Shown here: one piece after another, positions 1-8,800 of the stretch
How the letters are laid out: the number at the start of each line of letters is the position of its first letter
How positions within the stretch are numbered: position 1 is the first letter of the stretch
DNA from: Desulfurispora thermophila DSM 16022
GTDB taxonomy: Bacteria > Bacillota > Desulfotomaculia > Desulfotomaculales > Desulfurisporaceae
Reading direction: 5' to 3'
DNA: 64,000 nt
Assembly (NCBI RefSeq): GCF_000376385.1
Contig: NZ_AQWN01000006.1
Location: 1-64,000, forward strand
Made by a program: the position numbers and the translations under genes
The notes under the pieces: model-generated
Seen by the model: only the letters and a program-made list of their open reading frames with translations
Database searches by the model: none
Told to the model about the DNA's origin: nothing

Positions 1-834
1 ACCAGCACCACCGACCCTGATAGTGGGCTTTTTGTCAAAAGTGAAAAAGAACGGGTCTTTGCCTACTCGTTTCATACGGCGTGTGACCGGCATGGTTTTG
101 TGTTGGGAACGCATGTGACACCAGCCCATGTGCGTGACAGCCAGGTATTTGATGAGGTACTGGAAAAAGTCACCCGGCGGTTTGGGCTGCCAAAAGCCAT
201 TGCGCTCGATGCCGGTTACAAAACGCCGTATATCGCAAAAAGGTGCCTGGATGCAAACATTCGTCCGGTCATGCCCTATACCAGACCCCATACGAAAGAC
301 GGTTTTTTACACAAACACGAGTATGCGTATGACGAATACTACGATTGTTACATCTGTCCTCAAAACGAAATCTTGGAGTATGAAACAACCACACGGGAAG
401 GGTACCGGGTGTACCGTTCCAACCCGGACAAATGCAAAGATTGTCCATTGCTTTCCCGGTGTACCGAGAGCAAAGATATTACCAAACGCATTAGCCGTCA
501 CATCTGGGCGGATTATGTGGAAGAAGCAGAACATTTAAGGCACACCGAGGAAAATAAACGATTGTATGCGATGCGCAAAGAAACCATCGAACGCGTCTTT
601 GCCGATGCTAAGGAAAAGCATGGCATGCGTTGGACAACCTTACGCGGTTTGGAGAAGGTGTCCATGCAGGCGATGCTTACTTTTGCTGCCATGAATCTGA
701 AAAAATTGGCCACCTGGCTTTGGAAGTCAGGTGGCTCGAAGCTACAATATTTATTTTTCCTTTCCAGATTGATACAAAAACAACGAATTCCCGCTGGCTG
801 GCTGTTGATACAAAGGTGTTTGTCAACACTCTGA
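1..834 (+). CDS. IS1182-type transposase, 3' part (5' end outside window)
   Basis: The reading frame is open from base 1, so this is the C-terminal 277 residues of a longer protein. It begins with a TDPDSG-like segment carrying a catalytic Asp, continues with a DAGY motif (second Asp) and has a late helix with a conserved Glu (TIERVFADAKEKHGMR). This DDE arrangement, with a Cys-rich insert between the last two acidic residues (CPQN, CKDCPLLSRC), is typical of IS1182/IS4-like DDE transposases that cut and paste their own element. The last 35 residues look less conserved. A hairpin overlaps the stop codon. The terminal inverted repeats could not be defined because the left end is missing, so it is unknown whether the element is intact. 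Confidence 0.85.
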   Translation, partial: TSTTDPDSGLFVKSEKERVFAYSFHTACDRHGFVLGTHVTPAHVRDSQVFDEVLEKVTRRFGLPKAIALDAGYKTPYIAKRCLDANIRPVMPYTRPHTKDGFLHKHEYAYDEYYDCYICPQNEILEYETTTREGYRVYRSNPDKCKDCPLLSRCTESKDITKRISRHIWADYVEEAEHLRHTEENKRLYAMRKETIERVFADAKEKHGMRWTTLRGLEKVSMQAMLTFAAMNLKKLATWLWKSGGSKLQYLFFLSRLIQKQRIPAGWLLIQRCLSTL

Positions 835-870
835 GCCACTCCTACACGGAGTGGCTATTTATTTTCTTTC
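834..870 (+). terminator. Hairpin at end of transposase gene
   Basis: AGCCACTCC (834-842) and GGAGTGGCT (848-856) form a perfect 9-bp stem with a 5-nt loop, followed by a T-rich stretch. It overlaps the stop codon and probably terminates the transposase transcript. Confidence 0.6.
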
Positions 871-1189
871 AAGCAAATTTTGTACTTGCACACACAAGTT
901 TTTGTTTAATTTTTGTTTATTGTATGTTATTATACAATTAACCAAGGCATAAAGCTTAAAAAATACATAAAAAATTTTATGCTGTACATTATTGCACATT
1001 TATTGGAGGTGAAAAATACCCGCCAGATCTGCTTTTTATGGCGTACATACAAAATATTGTTTGCTTTCATACAACCCATTCGTCCCGCTTGGAACCGGAG
1101 CCAGGTATTTTCCCGTATCCAGCGTATTTTTTCTGGCATGACTTGTGCAAAAAATTATTAGCACAAAACCAAAAAGTGAGGGATCCAAC
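857..1189. promoter_or_regulatory. Intergenic region upstream of the SulP gene, with an AT-rich inverted repeat
   Basis: About 330 bp without a convincing gene. The left part is very AT-rich. It holds a perfect inverted repeat ATTGTAT-6 nt-ATACAAT at 919-938, which could be an operator or the edge of the insertion sequence. A GGAGGTG site near 1003 is followed by a 50-codon open frame ending at 1161, but that frame has no recognisable product and is not annotated as a gene. No clear sigma-A promoter for the SulP gene was assigned. Confidence 0.3.
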
Positions 1190-2947
1190 ATGAAATCATT
1201 TATCCGCTACGTACCTCTGATTGAAACCCTGCGTAATTACAAAAGGGAGGACCTGCGTTTTGACATCATCGCCGCCCTGACTGTAGCGGTAGTAGCTCTG
1301 CCCCAGTCCATGGCTTATGCCATGATTGCCGGGGTGAATCCAGCCTACGGATTGTACACTTTTATTGTTTTAACCATTCTGGGCTCGGCATTTGGCAGCT
1401 CGCACCACCTGAACACCGGCCCCACCAACGCCATCGCCCTGCTGATTGCCGGATATATGTCGGTTTATCTGGGGCAGGACAACTTTTACGGCAATCTGTT
1501 TCTACTCACCTTCATGGTGGGCGCCATTCAATTTGCCATGGGCGTCTTAAACCTGGGCAAACTGGTCAACTACGTGTCGCACTCGGTTATTGTGGGCTTC
1601 ACCGCGGGAGCCGGCGTCATTATCGCCATGGGACAGTTAAACTCCCTGCTGGGTATCTCCCTGCCCAAAGGCAAGCTTTCCTCCCTGGAAAAAGTGATCA
1701 TCACTTTCCAGCATATTGACCAAACCAATATGGTGGCGCTCGGCCTGGGCATCTTCACTATTCTGGTCACGGTTTTTGCTAAAAAGATTAATAAAAACCT
1801 GCCCGGTGCTTTGCTTGGCATCATTTTCTCGGTAATCCTGGTCATGGCTTTAGGTCTGGACAAATATCACATCAAACTGGCCGGCAATATCCCGTCCGCC
1901 ATTCCACCCTTTACCATGATCAACTTTGATCCGGCCACCATGGCCCAGCTGTTCAGCGGCGCACTGACCATAGCCATTATCGGTCTTGTGGAGGCGGTTT
2001 CCATATCCAAGGCCATTGCTGCCCAAACCCAGCAGAAGATTGATTCCAACCAGGAGTTCATCGGCCAGGGCATTGCCAACATGGGCGGCGCTTTCCTGAG
2101 CTGTTTCGCCGGTTCCGGTTCTTTTACCCGCTCGGCGGTCACCTTCCAGAACGGCGGCCGCACCAGGCTGGCTAACATTTTATCCGGTGTGGTAGTCCTG
2201 ATCATCCTTTTCTTCCTGGCCCCCTATGCCAAATACATTCCCAACGCCAGTCTGGCCGGGGTAATCATGGTGGTAGCCTACTCCATGATTGATAAAAAAG
2301 CTGTGGCCAAGGTCTTTAAAGCCAACCGCAACGATGCCATTGTCATGCTGGTAACCTGTTTCACCACCATCCTGGCTCCCGAGCTGGAATATGCCATCTA
2401 CGCTGGTATTGCCATCTCCATTTTGCTCTACCTGCGCGACACAGGCAGCGCCAGTGTGCGCAAGCTGGCTCCGGTGAACGGCGATCCCCTGAATCTGGTG
2501 GAAGCCGCCCCCACCGTAGCAGCAGGCAGCAACATCTCGGTCGTCCAGCTGGAAGGCAACCTGTATTTCGGCTCCTCGGCCGACCTGGAAGAAAAGCTGA
2601 ACCAGGCCTATGATACTGGCAGCAAGGTATATGTCCTGCGCTTTAATGGAGTTACCGGCGCCGATGTCACCGCCCTGGAAGTGATTGAAAACTTCATCCA
2701 CCGTGCCCTGAAGGAAAACCGTAAGGTGCTGATCTGCGATGTGCGACCTGCCATATTCAATACAATGCAAAAAATGCACATCGTGGATCTGGTGGGCAGA
2801 GAAAACATTTTCCTGAGCGAACAGGAAGTCATGGCCGCATCTTCCAAAGCGCTGGACAAAGCCAATGCCTGGTTGCGGGAGGAGCTGGACCTGAACCTGC
2901 TGGGCGGGCAGGAGAAAAGCATGGGCCAAACCGTTACAGTAAGTTAG
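1190..2947 (+). CDS. SulP family anion permease with STAS domain
   Basis: This 585-residue membrane protein has the SulP layout: a hydrophobic core of roughly 10-14 membrane segments (about residues 25-420) and a cytoplasmic C-terminal STAS domain (about 440-560). Visible family features are the PQSMAYAMIAGVNPAYGLYT segment near the N-terminus and GSGSFTRSAV in the middle. SulP proteins carry sulfate, bicarbonate or other anions; in a sulfate-reducer-like background sulfate is a reasonable guess but the sequence does not settle it. The ATG at 1190 was chosen over an upstream in-frame start at 1145 because it follows GTGAGGG at a suitable distance and matches the usual N-terminus. It is a single gene followed by a strong terminator. 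Confidence 0.9.
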   Translation: MKSFIRYVPLIETLRNYKREDLRFDIIAALTVAVVALPQSMAYAMIAGVNPAYGLYTFIVLTILGSAFGSSHHLNTGPTNAIALLIAGYMSVYLGQDNFYGNLFLLTFMVGAIQFAMGVLNLGKLVNYVSHSVIVGFTAGAGVIIAMGQLNSLLGISLPKGKLSSLEKVIITFQHIDQTNMVALGLGIFTILVTVFAKKINKNLPGALLGIIFSVILVMALGLDKYHIKLAGNIPSAIPPFTMINFDPATMAQLFSGALTIAIIGLVEAVSISKAIAAQTQQKIDSNQEFIGQGIANMGGAFLSCFAGSGSFTRSAVTFQNGGRTRLANILSGVVVLIILFFLAPYAKYIPNASLAGVIMVVAYSMIDKKAVAKVFKANRNDAIVMLVTCFTTILAPELEYAIYAGIAISILLYLRDTGSASVRKLAPVNGDPLNLVEAAPTVAAGSNISVVQLEGNLYFGSSADLEEKLNQAYDTGSKVYVLRFNGVTGADVTALEVIENFIHRALKENRKVLICDVRPAIFNTMQKMHIVDLVGRENIFLSEQEVMAASSKALDKANAWLREELDLNLLGGQEKSMGQTVTVS

Positions 2948-2983
2948 TTGAACAACCGACTCTTCTGCTCAGCCAATAGTCCA

Positions 2984-3025
2984 AACAACCGCCGTAAGCT
3001 ACCGGCGGTTGTTTTCTGTTTCTTC
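2984..3025 (+). terminator. Rho-independent terminator of the SulP gene
   Basis: AACAACCGCCG (2984-2994) pairs perfectly with CGGCGGTTGTT (3003-3013) around an 8-nt loop, followed by a T-rich run. Confidence 0.85.
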
Positions 3026-3104
3026 CAGCAGGTATTGCCGCATAAAAAAAGAATTTAAAATATTACCAAAACAAGAAAAAGCGTTAAAAGGTGAGTACTT
3101 GGCC

Positions 3105-5378
3105 ATGCATATTTCTAACGATTGCCTGGATGAATTACAACTGTACCGCTGGATAATCAATAACATCGACGCCGGGATTGTAGCCATTGACAGCAATGAA
3201 AGGGTAATCCTAGCCAACCCGCGCGCTCTGGAGTTGCTCAATTTGCCCGGTGATTTTCCCATTCTGGGCAGGCAGTACAAAGAACTGCTCTCAGCTTGCG
3301 GTATCGCCAGTTCCGATTCACCTGTCCTGAAAGCTCTCCACCACGGCACTGCCTACCGGCGGGTAATGGTGCAGCGCCAGCAGCGCATATATGAAGCAGA
3401 CATCATCCCCGTATACGATTCTTCCGGACGGGTAGCCGGAGTGATTGACATTTTCCAGGACCGGGCGGAAACCATCCGGTACCAGCAGGCACTGCATGAA
3501 GCCAATTCCCGCCTGGCGGAAACCATGAACCATTATTTAAAGCAGCGCGACATCCTGCAATGGTTGATTGATGCCAGCCCTGTGGCCATAGTCAGCATTG
3601 ATAACACCGGAGTGGTCACCAATGCCAACCGTGCTTTTGTCAGCTACTTAAACCTCAGCTCACCGCAGGATATTATTGGTAAACACTATTCTGCTGTATG
3701 TGAACGAATGGGCATAGATTATGAGGATTCCATATGCGTCAGGGTACTGCGGGGCGAGACAATATCCAACCAGCAGGTAATGCGCGTGGGGCGCAACTTT
3801 ATTATCAACGGCAACGCCCTGCGCAACCCCTACACAGGGGAAATAATCGGCAGCATAGCCGTGGCTATGGACATAGAAGAAAGGGTCAAACTGGAGAAAG
3901 AATTACAGCGCATCGAGGCGGAAAAACAACAGCTGGAAAGGCAAAAACTGACGAATGAGCTGGAATTGGTAAAGAGCGTGCTGGACATCATCCCGGTTCC
4001 CATTGTGCTTTTTGACAGCGAATGCCGGGCTATCCACGCCAACACCGAAACCACCCGCATTTTCGGCTACGATAATAAGCAGTATGGTACGCATATTGAT
4101 GATATCATAAAAAATTATATTCACCCCGACGACCATTTACCCGAGTCCTATATTTCACTGGCTCTGAAAACCGGCCAGAAGCCGCCCGTACACCGCAAGC
4201 GAATCATCGCCCGGGACGGGCGGCTGGTACACGCCCTGTCCACCAACACCCCCATTAAGGACAAAAACAACCAGGTCATCGGAGTGCTCAGCGTCACCAG
4301 CGACCTCAGCCGGCACATGGAGCTGGAAGAACTCAGGCAAATCAGCCAGTTTGTTATGGAAAATACCAACAACGGCATCATCATGCTCAACGACCGGCTG
4401 CAGATAACTGTCTTCAATCAGGCGGCGGAAAAAATATGTGGCATCCCGGCCTTTCAGGCTGTGGGCCAGCGCTGCGGCCAGGTGTTTGATTTTCCCGAGG
4501 AAGAATTTTTAGCCGTGAAATCCTTCCGTGAAGACCGAGAATACCACGACGTGGAACTGGATGTAACGTTTAACGAACAACCGAAGACCATCCTTTGCGA
4601 TACATATATCATCAAAAACGATCTGGGGGAAAAAACCGGCGTGGTCCTTCTGTTCCGGGATTTTACCGAACAAAAAAGACTGGAACAGGCCGCCCGGGAG
4701 AGGGAAAAACTGGCCGTCGTGGGCCAGATGTCGGCTGGCATCGCGCACGAGATCAGAAACCCCCTGACCGTAATCAAAGGATTTGCCCAAATGCTGCACA
4801 TGAAATACCAGCAGCCCGAAATCAAGGAGTACGCCTCGCTGATCCTGTCAGAATGCGAGAGCGCCATTAAAGTACTGCAAGATTTTCTGCAGGTAGCCCG
4901 GCCCAAACAGCCCGAACTGGTGCCCACCGACCTCAATTCCCTGGTAGCGGATATGGTGACCATCATCGCCTCCCAGGCTTTTTTGCAGGGTATCACGGTT
5001 TCTTTTCAACCGGCGGCCACCCTGCCGGAAAGCATGGCCGACCCGGGGTTGATCAAGCAGGTACTGCTCAACCTCTGCCGCAACGCTCTGGAAGCCATGG
5101 AGGAGCTGGAAACAAAAGGCAACCTCACCTTGAGCACATATCTCGACCAGAAGCGCGGCATGAACTGCATTGTGATCAAAGACAATGGACCCGGCATACC
5201 GCCGGAAACAATATCCAAGGTGGGCATGCCCTTTTTCACCACCAAACCGCAGGGCACAGGGCTGGGCATCAGTATCTCCCGGGCCATTATTGAATCACAC
5301 GGCGGTGAGATCACCTGTCAGAGCGCGCCCGGCCTGGGCACAACTTTCACCATATGCTTACCGGCCCAAATCGGTTAA
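3105..5378 (+). CDS. Soluble multi-PAS sensor histidine kinase, NtrB-like
   Basis: A 757-residue kinase with no membrane segment. In order it shows about four PAS-type modules (roughly 10-115, 140-265, 295-420 and 425-535, the second followed by a Glu/Lys/Gln-rich helix near 265-295), a HisKA dimerisation domain with phospho-acceptor His548 in GIAHEIRNPL, and an HATPase domain with NALEAM, DNGPGIP and GTGLGISI boxes. It should autophosphorylate in the cytoplasm in response to an internal cue. No response regulator is adjacent, so it is an orphan; orphan kinases of this build often feed the sporulation phosphorelay (inference). ATG 3105 lies 9 nt after AAAAGGTGAG; a TTG at 3099 is an alternative. 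Confidence 0.85.
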   Translation: MHISNDCLDELQLYRWIINNIDAGIVAIDSNERVILANPRALELLNLPGDFPILGRQYKELLSACGIASSDSPVLKALHHGTAYRRVMVQRQQRIYEADIIPVYDSSGRVAGVIDIFQDRAETIRYQQALHEANSRLAETMNHYLKQRDILQWLIDASPVAIVSIDNTGVVTNANRAFVSYLNLSSPQDIIGKHYSAVCERMGIDYEDSICVRVLRGETISNQQVMRVGRNFIINGNALRNPYTGEIIGSIAVAMDIEERVKLEKELQRIEAEKQQLERQKLTNELELVKSVLDIIPVPIVLFDSECRAIHANTETTRIFGYDNKQYGTHIDDIIKNYIHPDDHLPESYISLALKTGQKPPVHRKRIIARDGRLVHALSTNTPIKDKNNQVIGVLSVTSDLSRHMELEELRQISQFVMENTNNGIIMLNDRLQITVFNQAAEKICGIPAFQAVGQRCGQVFDFPEEEFLAVKSFREDREYHDVELDVTFNEQPKTILCDTYIIKNDLGEKTGVVLLFRDFTEQKRLEQAAREREKLAVVGQMSAGIAHEIRNPLTVIKGFAQMLHMKYQQPEIKEYASLILSECESAIKVLQDFLQVARPKQPELVPTDLNSLVADMVTIIASQAFLQGITVSFQPAATLPESMADPGLIKQVLLNLCRNALEAMEELETKGNLTLSTYLDQKRGMNCIVIKDNGPGIPPETISKVGMPFFTTKPQGTGLGISISRAIIESHGGEITCQSAPGLGTTFTICLPAQIG

Positions 5379-5420
5379 CTGGATTTCGAGCCGGAACAAC
5401 CGGCGGCGGAGTAAATTTTC

Positions 5421-5449
5421 TGGACATCTTTACCGAAATATTATATAAT
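5421..5449 (+). promoter_or_regulatory. Sigma-A promoter for the cbi leader
   Basis: TGGACA (5421-5426) and TATAAT (5444-5449) are separated by exactly 17 bp, giving a start near 5456, just before the B12 aptamer. Confidence 0.75.
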
Positions 5450-5472
5450 TGTGGCAGTTAAATAATTATCTA

Positions 5473-5620
5473 CCTGGAGTGAGTCCCCAAGGGAAAGTCA
5501 GTGCAAGTCTGACGCGGTCTCGCCCACTGTGAGGGGGAACCTGCCGCATTCATGCCACCGTTTGCAGCGGGAAGGCGCGGTAAGGTAATGAACCCGAGCC
5601 AGGAAACCTGCTTGCTCCAG
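5473..5620 (+). ncRNA. Cobalamin (AdoCbl) riboswitch aptamer
   Basis: CTGGAG (5474-5479) pairs with CTCCAG (5615-5620) as the closing helix. Inside are the hallmark pieces: GGGAAAGTC...GTCTGACGC, CCCACTGTGAG, GGGAAGGCGCGG, ATGAACCCGAG and the B12 box AGCCAGGAAACCTGC at 5597-5611. It precedes the cobalt transporter operon, as expected for a switch that shuts off cobalt uptake when B12 is plentiful. Confidence 0.93.
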
Positions 5621-5684
5621 CACCACGTATACCACCCGCGAGGATGGGAGGTGTGGCGGCATGAGAATGACTGCCTGCCCTTTT

Positions 5685-5720
5685 AGCCCTCCATAAGGTG
5701 CAAAGGGCTTTTTGTTTTTA
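5685..5720 (+). terminator. Expression-platform terminator of the B12 riboswitch
   Basis: AGCCCT (5685-5690) pairs with AGGGCT (5704-5709), followed by TTTTTGTTTTTA. It lies directly downstream of the aptamer, consistent with transcriptional control. Confidence 0.7.
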
Positions 5721-5866
5721 CAAGTGCAATAGTCCAACCTGACCCGAGGGCAGGTTGCCTGCTATTCCGCAGGCGGGTCGATTGCTGGCATCCGCAAGCT
5801 TTTAAAAAGTGCCGGAACCATCAGGGGTGGCTGACTTAAAAGCATTTTTTAGATGCAGCACATCTG
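5721..5866 (+). promoter_or_regulatory. Second structured leader segment of unknown class upstream of cbiM
   Basis: Between the riboswitch terminator and a second terminator lies about 145 nt with no gene but several hairpins: CAACCTG/CAGGTTG, GCCTGC/GCAGGC with a 6-nt loop, CTGGCA/TGCCGG, and GCAT/ATGC. The arrangement aptamer-terminator-structured RNA-terminator suggests a tandem regulatory leader. I did not recognise the class; a metal-sensing RNA is one possibility. Confidence 0.45.
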
Positions 5867-5937
5867 GCCCTTACCGCATAAAGGGCATTTTTGCTCAAGA
5901 TGCCCCTTTATGCCAGGTAAGGGCTAATTGTTTTTTT
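5867..5937 (+). terminator. Strong intrinsic terminator just upstream of cbiM
   Basis: GCCCTTACC (5867-5875) pairs with GGTAAGGGC (5916-5924), GCATAAA (5876-5882) with TTTATGC (5907-5913), and GGGCA (5883-5887) with TGCCC (5901-5905). The long, nearly continuous stem is followed by a run of seven T at 5931-5937, about 30 nt before the cbiM start. Placed there it can only be conditional, i.e. an attenuator. Confidence 0.8.
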
Positions 5938-5967
5938 ACTTAATATTGCAGAAAGGAATGAAAGACT

Positions 5968-6702
5968 GTGCCCGGAAAGAAAAGCACTCTGTTTATACCG
6001 CTAACCATGTTCCTGCTCCTGCTGCCCACGCCGGCCTGGGCCATGCACATCATGGAAGGCTTTTTGCCCCCGGTTTGGGCAATCAGCTGGGCCTGCATCA
6101 GTTTGCCCTTTTTCTTACTTGGCCTGAATAAAATTAACAGGCTGGTCAAAGAACAACCTCAAATGAAGCTACTGCTGGCCATGATCGGCGCCTTTATATT
6201 TGTCCTGTCGGCACTCAAACTGCCTTCGGTCACCGGCAGCTGCTCCCACCCCACCGGCACCGGTCTGGGCGCCATCCTTTTCGGTCCCCTGCCGGTCACC
6301 GTCCTGGGTACCATTGTTCTGCTTTTTCAGGCCCTGCTTCTGGCCCACGGCGGGTTAACCACCCTGGGTGCCAACGTGTTTTCCATGGCCATAGCCGGAC
6401 CGCTGGTAGCCTACGGGATTTTTAAAGCTCTGCGCCGGATAAACAGCCCCCTCTGGCTGGCCGTTTTTCTCGCCGCCACCCTGGGCGATCTGGCTACATA
6501 CGTTGTCACCGCCCTGCAGCTGGCCATTGCTTTTCCGGACCCAACCGGTGGTATCCTGGCCTCCATGCAAAAGTTCCTGACCATCTTCGCCGTAACCCAG
6601 ATCCCACTGGCCGTCAGTGAAGGGCTGCTCTCGGTAATCGCCTACAATTTCATCTACACGCACAATAAAAACGAGCTCGAACAGTTACACATTATTTCTT
6701 GA
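5968..6702 (+). CDS. cbiM: Cobalt ECF transporter substrate-capture protein CbiM
   Basis: A 244-residue membrane protein, the metal-recognition subunit of the cobalt energy-coupling-factor transporter. A cleavable signal peptide precedes [11 protein letters not shown]; after cleavage the mature N-terminus would start Met-His-Ile-Met-Glu, the metal ligand region known in CbiM/NikM. Typical motifs [18 protein letters not shown] and [16 protein letters not shown] are present. The start is GTG, preceded by AGAAAGG. It is the first gene of cbiMNQO behind the B12 riboswitch. Confidence 0.95.
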   Translation: MPGKKSTLFIPLTMFLLLLPTPAWAMHIMEGFLPPVWAISWACISLPFFLLGLNKINRLVKEQPQMKLLLAMIGAFIFVLSALKLPSVTGSCSHPTGTGLGAILFGPLPVTVLGTIVLLFQALLLAHGGLTTLGANVFSMAIAGPLVAYGIFKALRRINSPLWLAVFLAATLGDLATYVVTALQLAIAFPDPTGGILASMQKFLTIFAVTQIPLAVSEGLLSVIAYNFIYTHNKNELEQLHIIS

Positions 6703-6731
6703 AAATATTACCCGGGAAAGGAGCAACCAGC

Positions 6732-7022
6732 TTGAAAAAGAACACCATCATCTCATACCTTCTGCCCCTCATACTGGTGGTCCTGCTGGCCGTCATCCCC
6801 CTGCAGCTCAAGCGGGGAGCCGAATTCTCCGGAGCCGACAGCCAGGCCGAACAAGCTATCACCGCTATTGCCCCTGACTACCAGCCCTGGTTCTCCTCCC
6901 TCTGGGAACCCCCCAGCGGGGAAATAGAAAGCCTGCTCTTTGCCGTCCAGGCCGGCCTGGGCTGCCTGGTCATCGGTTATTACATCGGTTTTCAGCGGGG
7001 TAAAAGGCAAACGGACCGGTAA
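6732..7022 (+). CDS. cbiN: Cobalt transporter auxiliary subunit CbiN
   Basis: A 96-residue protein with two membrane helices around an extracellular loop. The loop holds the family signature YQPWF...WEPPSGEIESLLF followed by the second helix. CbiN is a short accessory protein needed for cobalt loading by CbiM. The TTG start at 6732 was chosen because GGGAAAGGAG ends 9 nt upstream; an earlier in-frame TTG at 6699 overlaps the cbiM stop but has no ribosome site. Confidence 0.92.
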   Translation: MKKNTIISYLLPLILVVLLAVIPLQLKRGAEFSGADSQAEQAITAIAPDYQPWFSSLWEPPSGEIESLLFAVQAGLGCLVIGYYIGFQRGKRQTDR

Positions 7023-7053
7023 AACTCATCGGTTTAAAGGACAGGATACAAGC

Positions 7054-7848
7054 ATGTACATCATTGACTACTATGCTTATACCAATAAAATGAAGCACAT
7101 CAACCCGGGCGAAAAAATTCTCTTCGCCTTGGGCAGTTTGGGCTGGGCTTTGCTGGCCCGCAATCCGCTGTTGCCAATGCTGATTCTGGCCGGAAATATA
7201 TTTATCCTGAACAAATGTGCCGGCATACCCGGCCGGATACTCTGGCGTTTGCTGGTTTTGCCCTTTACTTTTTTATTGCCGGCCCTGCTTCCCATCCTGC
7301 TATACTGGCAGAGCACCCCCCGGGATCTGGTCTGGTTTATTTGCCTGGGCAACAGCTTTCTGGGAATTAAAGCCGCGGGAATTCAACTGGCTCAGCAGGT
7401 GGCCGCCCGCTCCCTGGCTGCCGTTACCTGTCTCTATTTTATCTCACTGACCACGCCCATGCCAGATTGGAGGGAATTTTGCCGCCGCCTGCACCTGCCT
7501 CCCCTGCTGCTGGACTTGATGACGCTGGTTTACCGCTACATCTTCATTCTGGCCCAAACCGCCGCCAGCATGCACCTGGCCCAAACCCTACGGCTGGGTT
7601 ACGGAGGTTTTCGGCCATCCATCCGCCACACGGCCTTGTTACTGGCCAACTTATTGCAAAAGAGCTACCAGACTATGCAGAGCATCAACATCGCCATGCA
7701 GTCCCGCAACTTTCAAGACGAACTACCCATGGCCAGCAGGGAATACCCGTGGAACAAAAGAAATATTGTCTTAATTATATCAAGCTGGATAGTCCTGCTC
7801 ATTCTCACCCAACTGACTGGAGGATGGCAACTTTGGAACACCCCCTGA
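7054..7848 (+). CDS. cbiQ: Cobalt ECF transporter T component CbiQ
   Basis: A 264-residue integral membrane protein that couples the CbiO ATPase to CbiM. It has the usual starting box MYIIDYYAYTNKMKHINPGE, several hydrophobic helices, and a C-terminal cytoplasmic part with an Ala-Arg-Gly-like coupling region (AMQSRNFQDELP). It follows cbiN by 31 bp and overlaps cbiO by 16 bp, showing tight operon structure. ATG 7054 aligns with the family N-terminus. Confidence 0.93.
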   Translation: MYIIDYYAYTNKMKHINPGEKILFALGSLGWALLARNPLLPMLILAGNIFILNKCAGIPGRILWRLLVLPFTFLLPALLPILLYWQSTPRDLVWFICLGNSFLGIKAAGIQLAQQVAARSLAAVTCLYFISLTTPMPDWREFCRRLHLPPLLLDLMTLVYRYIFILAQTAASMHLAQTLRLGYGGFRPSIRHTALLLANLLQKSYQTMQSINIAMQSRNFQDELPMASREYPWNKRNIVLIISSWIVLLILTQLTGGWQLWNTP

Positions 7849-8696
7849 TTGAAGTGCGTAACCTGACATATGCCTACCCGGACGGCACGGAAGCCCTGAG
7901 CAATATCTCTTTAACCATACCAGCAGGAAAGAAGATTGTTTTCCTGGGCGGCAATGGTGCCGGCAAGTCCACACTTTTTGTACATTTTAACGGCATCCTG
8001 CGCCCAGCGGGGGGAACCGTCCTGTTTGCCGGTCAACCCCTGCAGTACAAGTCCAGCTGGCTGCGCCAATTGCGCAGCCAGCTGGGTCTGGTTTTACAAG
8101 ATCCAGATGTGCAACTATTCGCTCCCACTGTATTCCAGGAAATTTCTTTTGGTCCGGCCAACCTGGGCTGGTCATCCTCCAGGGTAAGACAAGTCGTAAC
8201 AGAAACAATGGCCATGCTCAACATTACCCATCTGGCCGAAAAACCCCCCCACTTGCTCAGCTACGGCCAGAAAAAGCTGGTGGCCATTGCCGCCACCCTG
8301 GCCATATCGCCCCGTGTGCTGATCATTGATGAACCAACGGCCGGTTTGGACCCCTCCAATGCCAGCAATGTCATGGAAATCCTGGAAATGCTCAGCCGCC
8401 AGCAAAAGACAATCATCATCTCCACCCACGATGTAGATGCGGCCTATAGCTGGGGCGAACTGTTTTACATCATGCACCGGGGCAAATTACTCACGCACGG
8501 CCCGGCAGAAAAAGTCTTTGCTGATGAACAGGCTATCCAACAGGCTGCCCTGTCTCTACCCTGGGTGTGGGAAGTATTTCATATGCTCACGGCTCGCTTT
8601 CCCCTGCCACACCCGCGCCAGATCCCCAAAAACAAAGAGGAACTGCAGCAAGTTCTGGCCAGGCCAGCTTATCGCTTTGTTGGCTCCCAAAAGTAA
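7833..8696 (+). CDS. cbiO: Cobalt ECF transporter ATPase CbiO
   Basis: A 287-residue ABC ATPase that powers cobalt uptake. Walker A GGNGAGKST, the Q-loop (GLVLQDPDVQLFAPTV), the signature LLSYGQKK (a variant of LSGGQ), Walker B VLIIDEPTAGLD and the switch STHDVD are all present. The TTG at 7833 was chosen because GGAGG lies 9 nt upstream; an ATG at 7824 sits directly on that site. It ends the cbiMNQO operon. Confidence 0.93.
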   Translation: MEHPLIEVRNLTYAYPDGTEALSNISLTIPAGKKIVFLGGNGAGKSTLFVHFNGILRPAGGTVLFAGQPLQYKSSWLRQLRSQLGLVLQDPDVQLFAPTVFQEISFGPANLGWSSSRVRQVVTETMAMLNITHLAEKPPHLLSYGQKKLVAIAATLAISPRVLIIDEPTAGLDPSNASNVMEILEMLSRQQKTIIISTHDVDAAYSWGELFYIMHRGKLLTHGPAEKVFADEQAIQQAALSLPWVWEVFHMLTARFPLPHPRQIPKNKEELQQVLARPAYRFVGSQK

Positions 8697-8730
8697 AGCC
8701 GCTGTTTGACATGCTCACAGCGGCTTTACT
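8692..8730. terminator. Bidirectional terminator hairpin after cbiO
   Basis: AGTAAAGCCGCTGT (8692-8705) and ACAGCGGCTTTACT (8717-8730) form a perfect 14-bp stem. It overlaps the cbiO stop and separates two convergent metal-transport units. Confidence 0.75.
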
Positions 8731-8800
8731 GGTTTGCTCCGGTTTATAAAGCGAGCAAATTACAGGCACGGGTATACTTCCTTCGCCCGCCCGAACCCAC

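Noticed and set aside
913-1161. 82-codon frame between the IS and the SulP gene
   Set aside because: No family, AT-driven composition, and its possible GTG start overlaps its own ribosome-like site.
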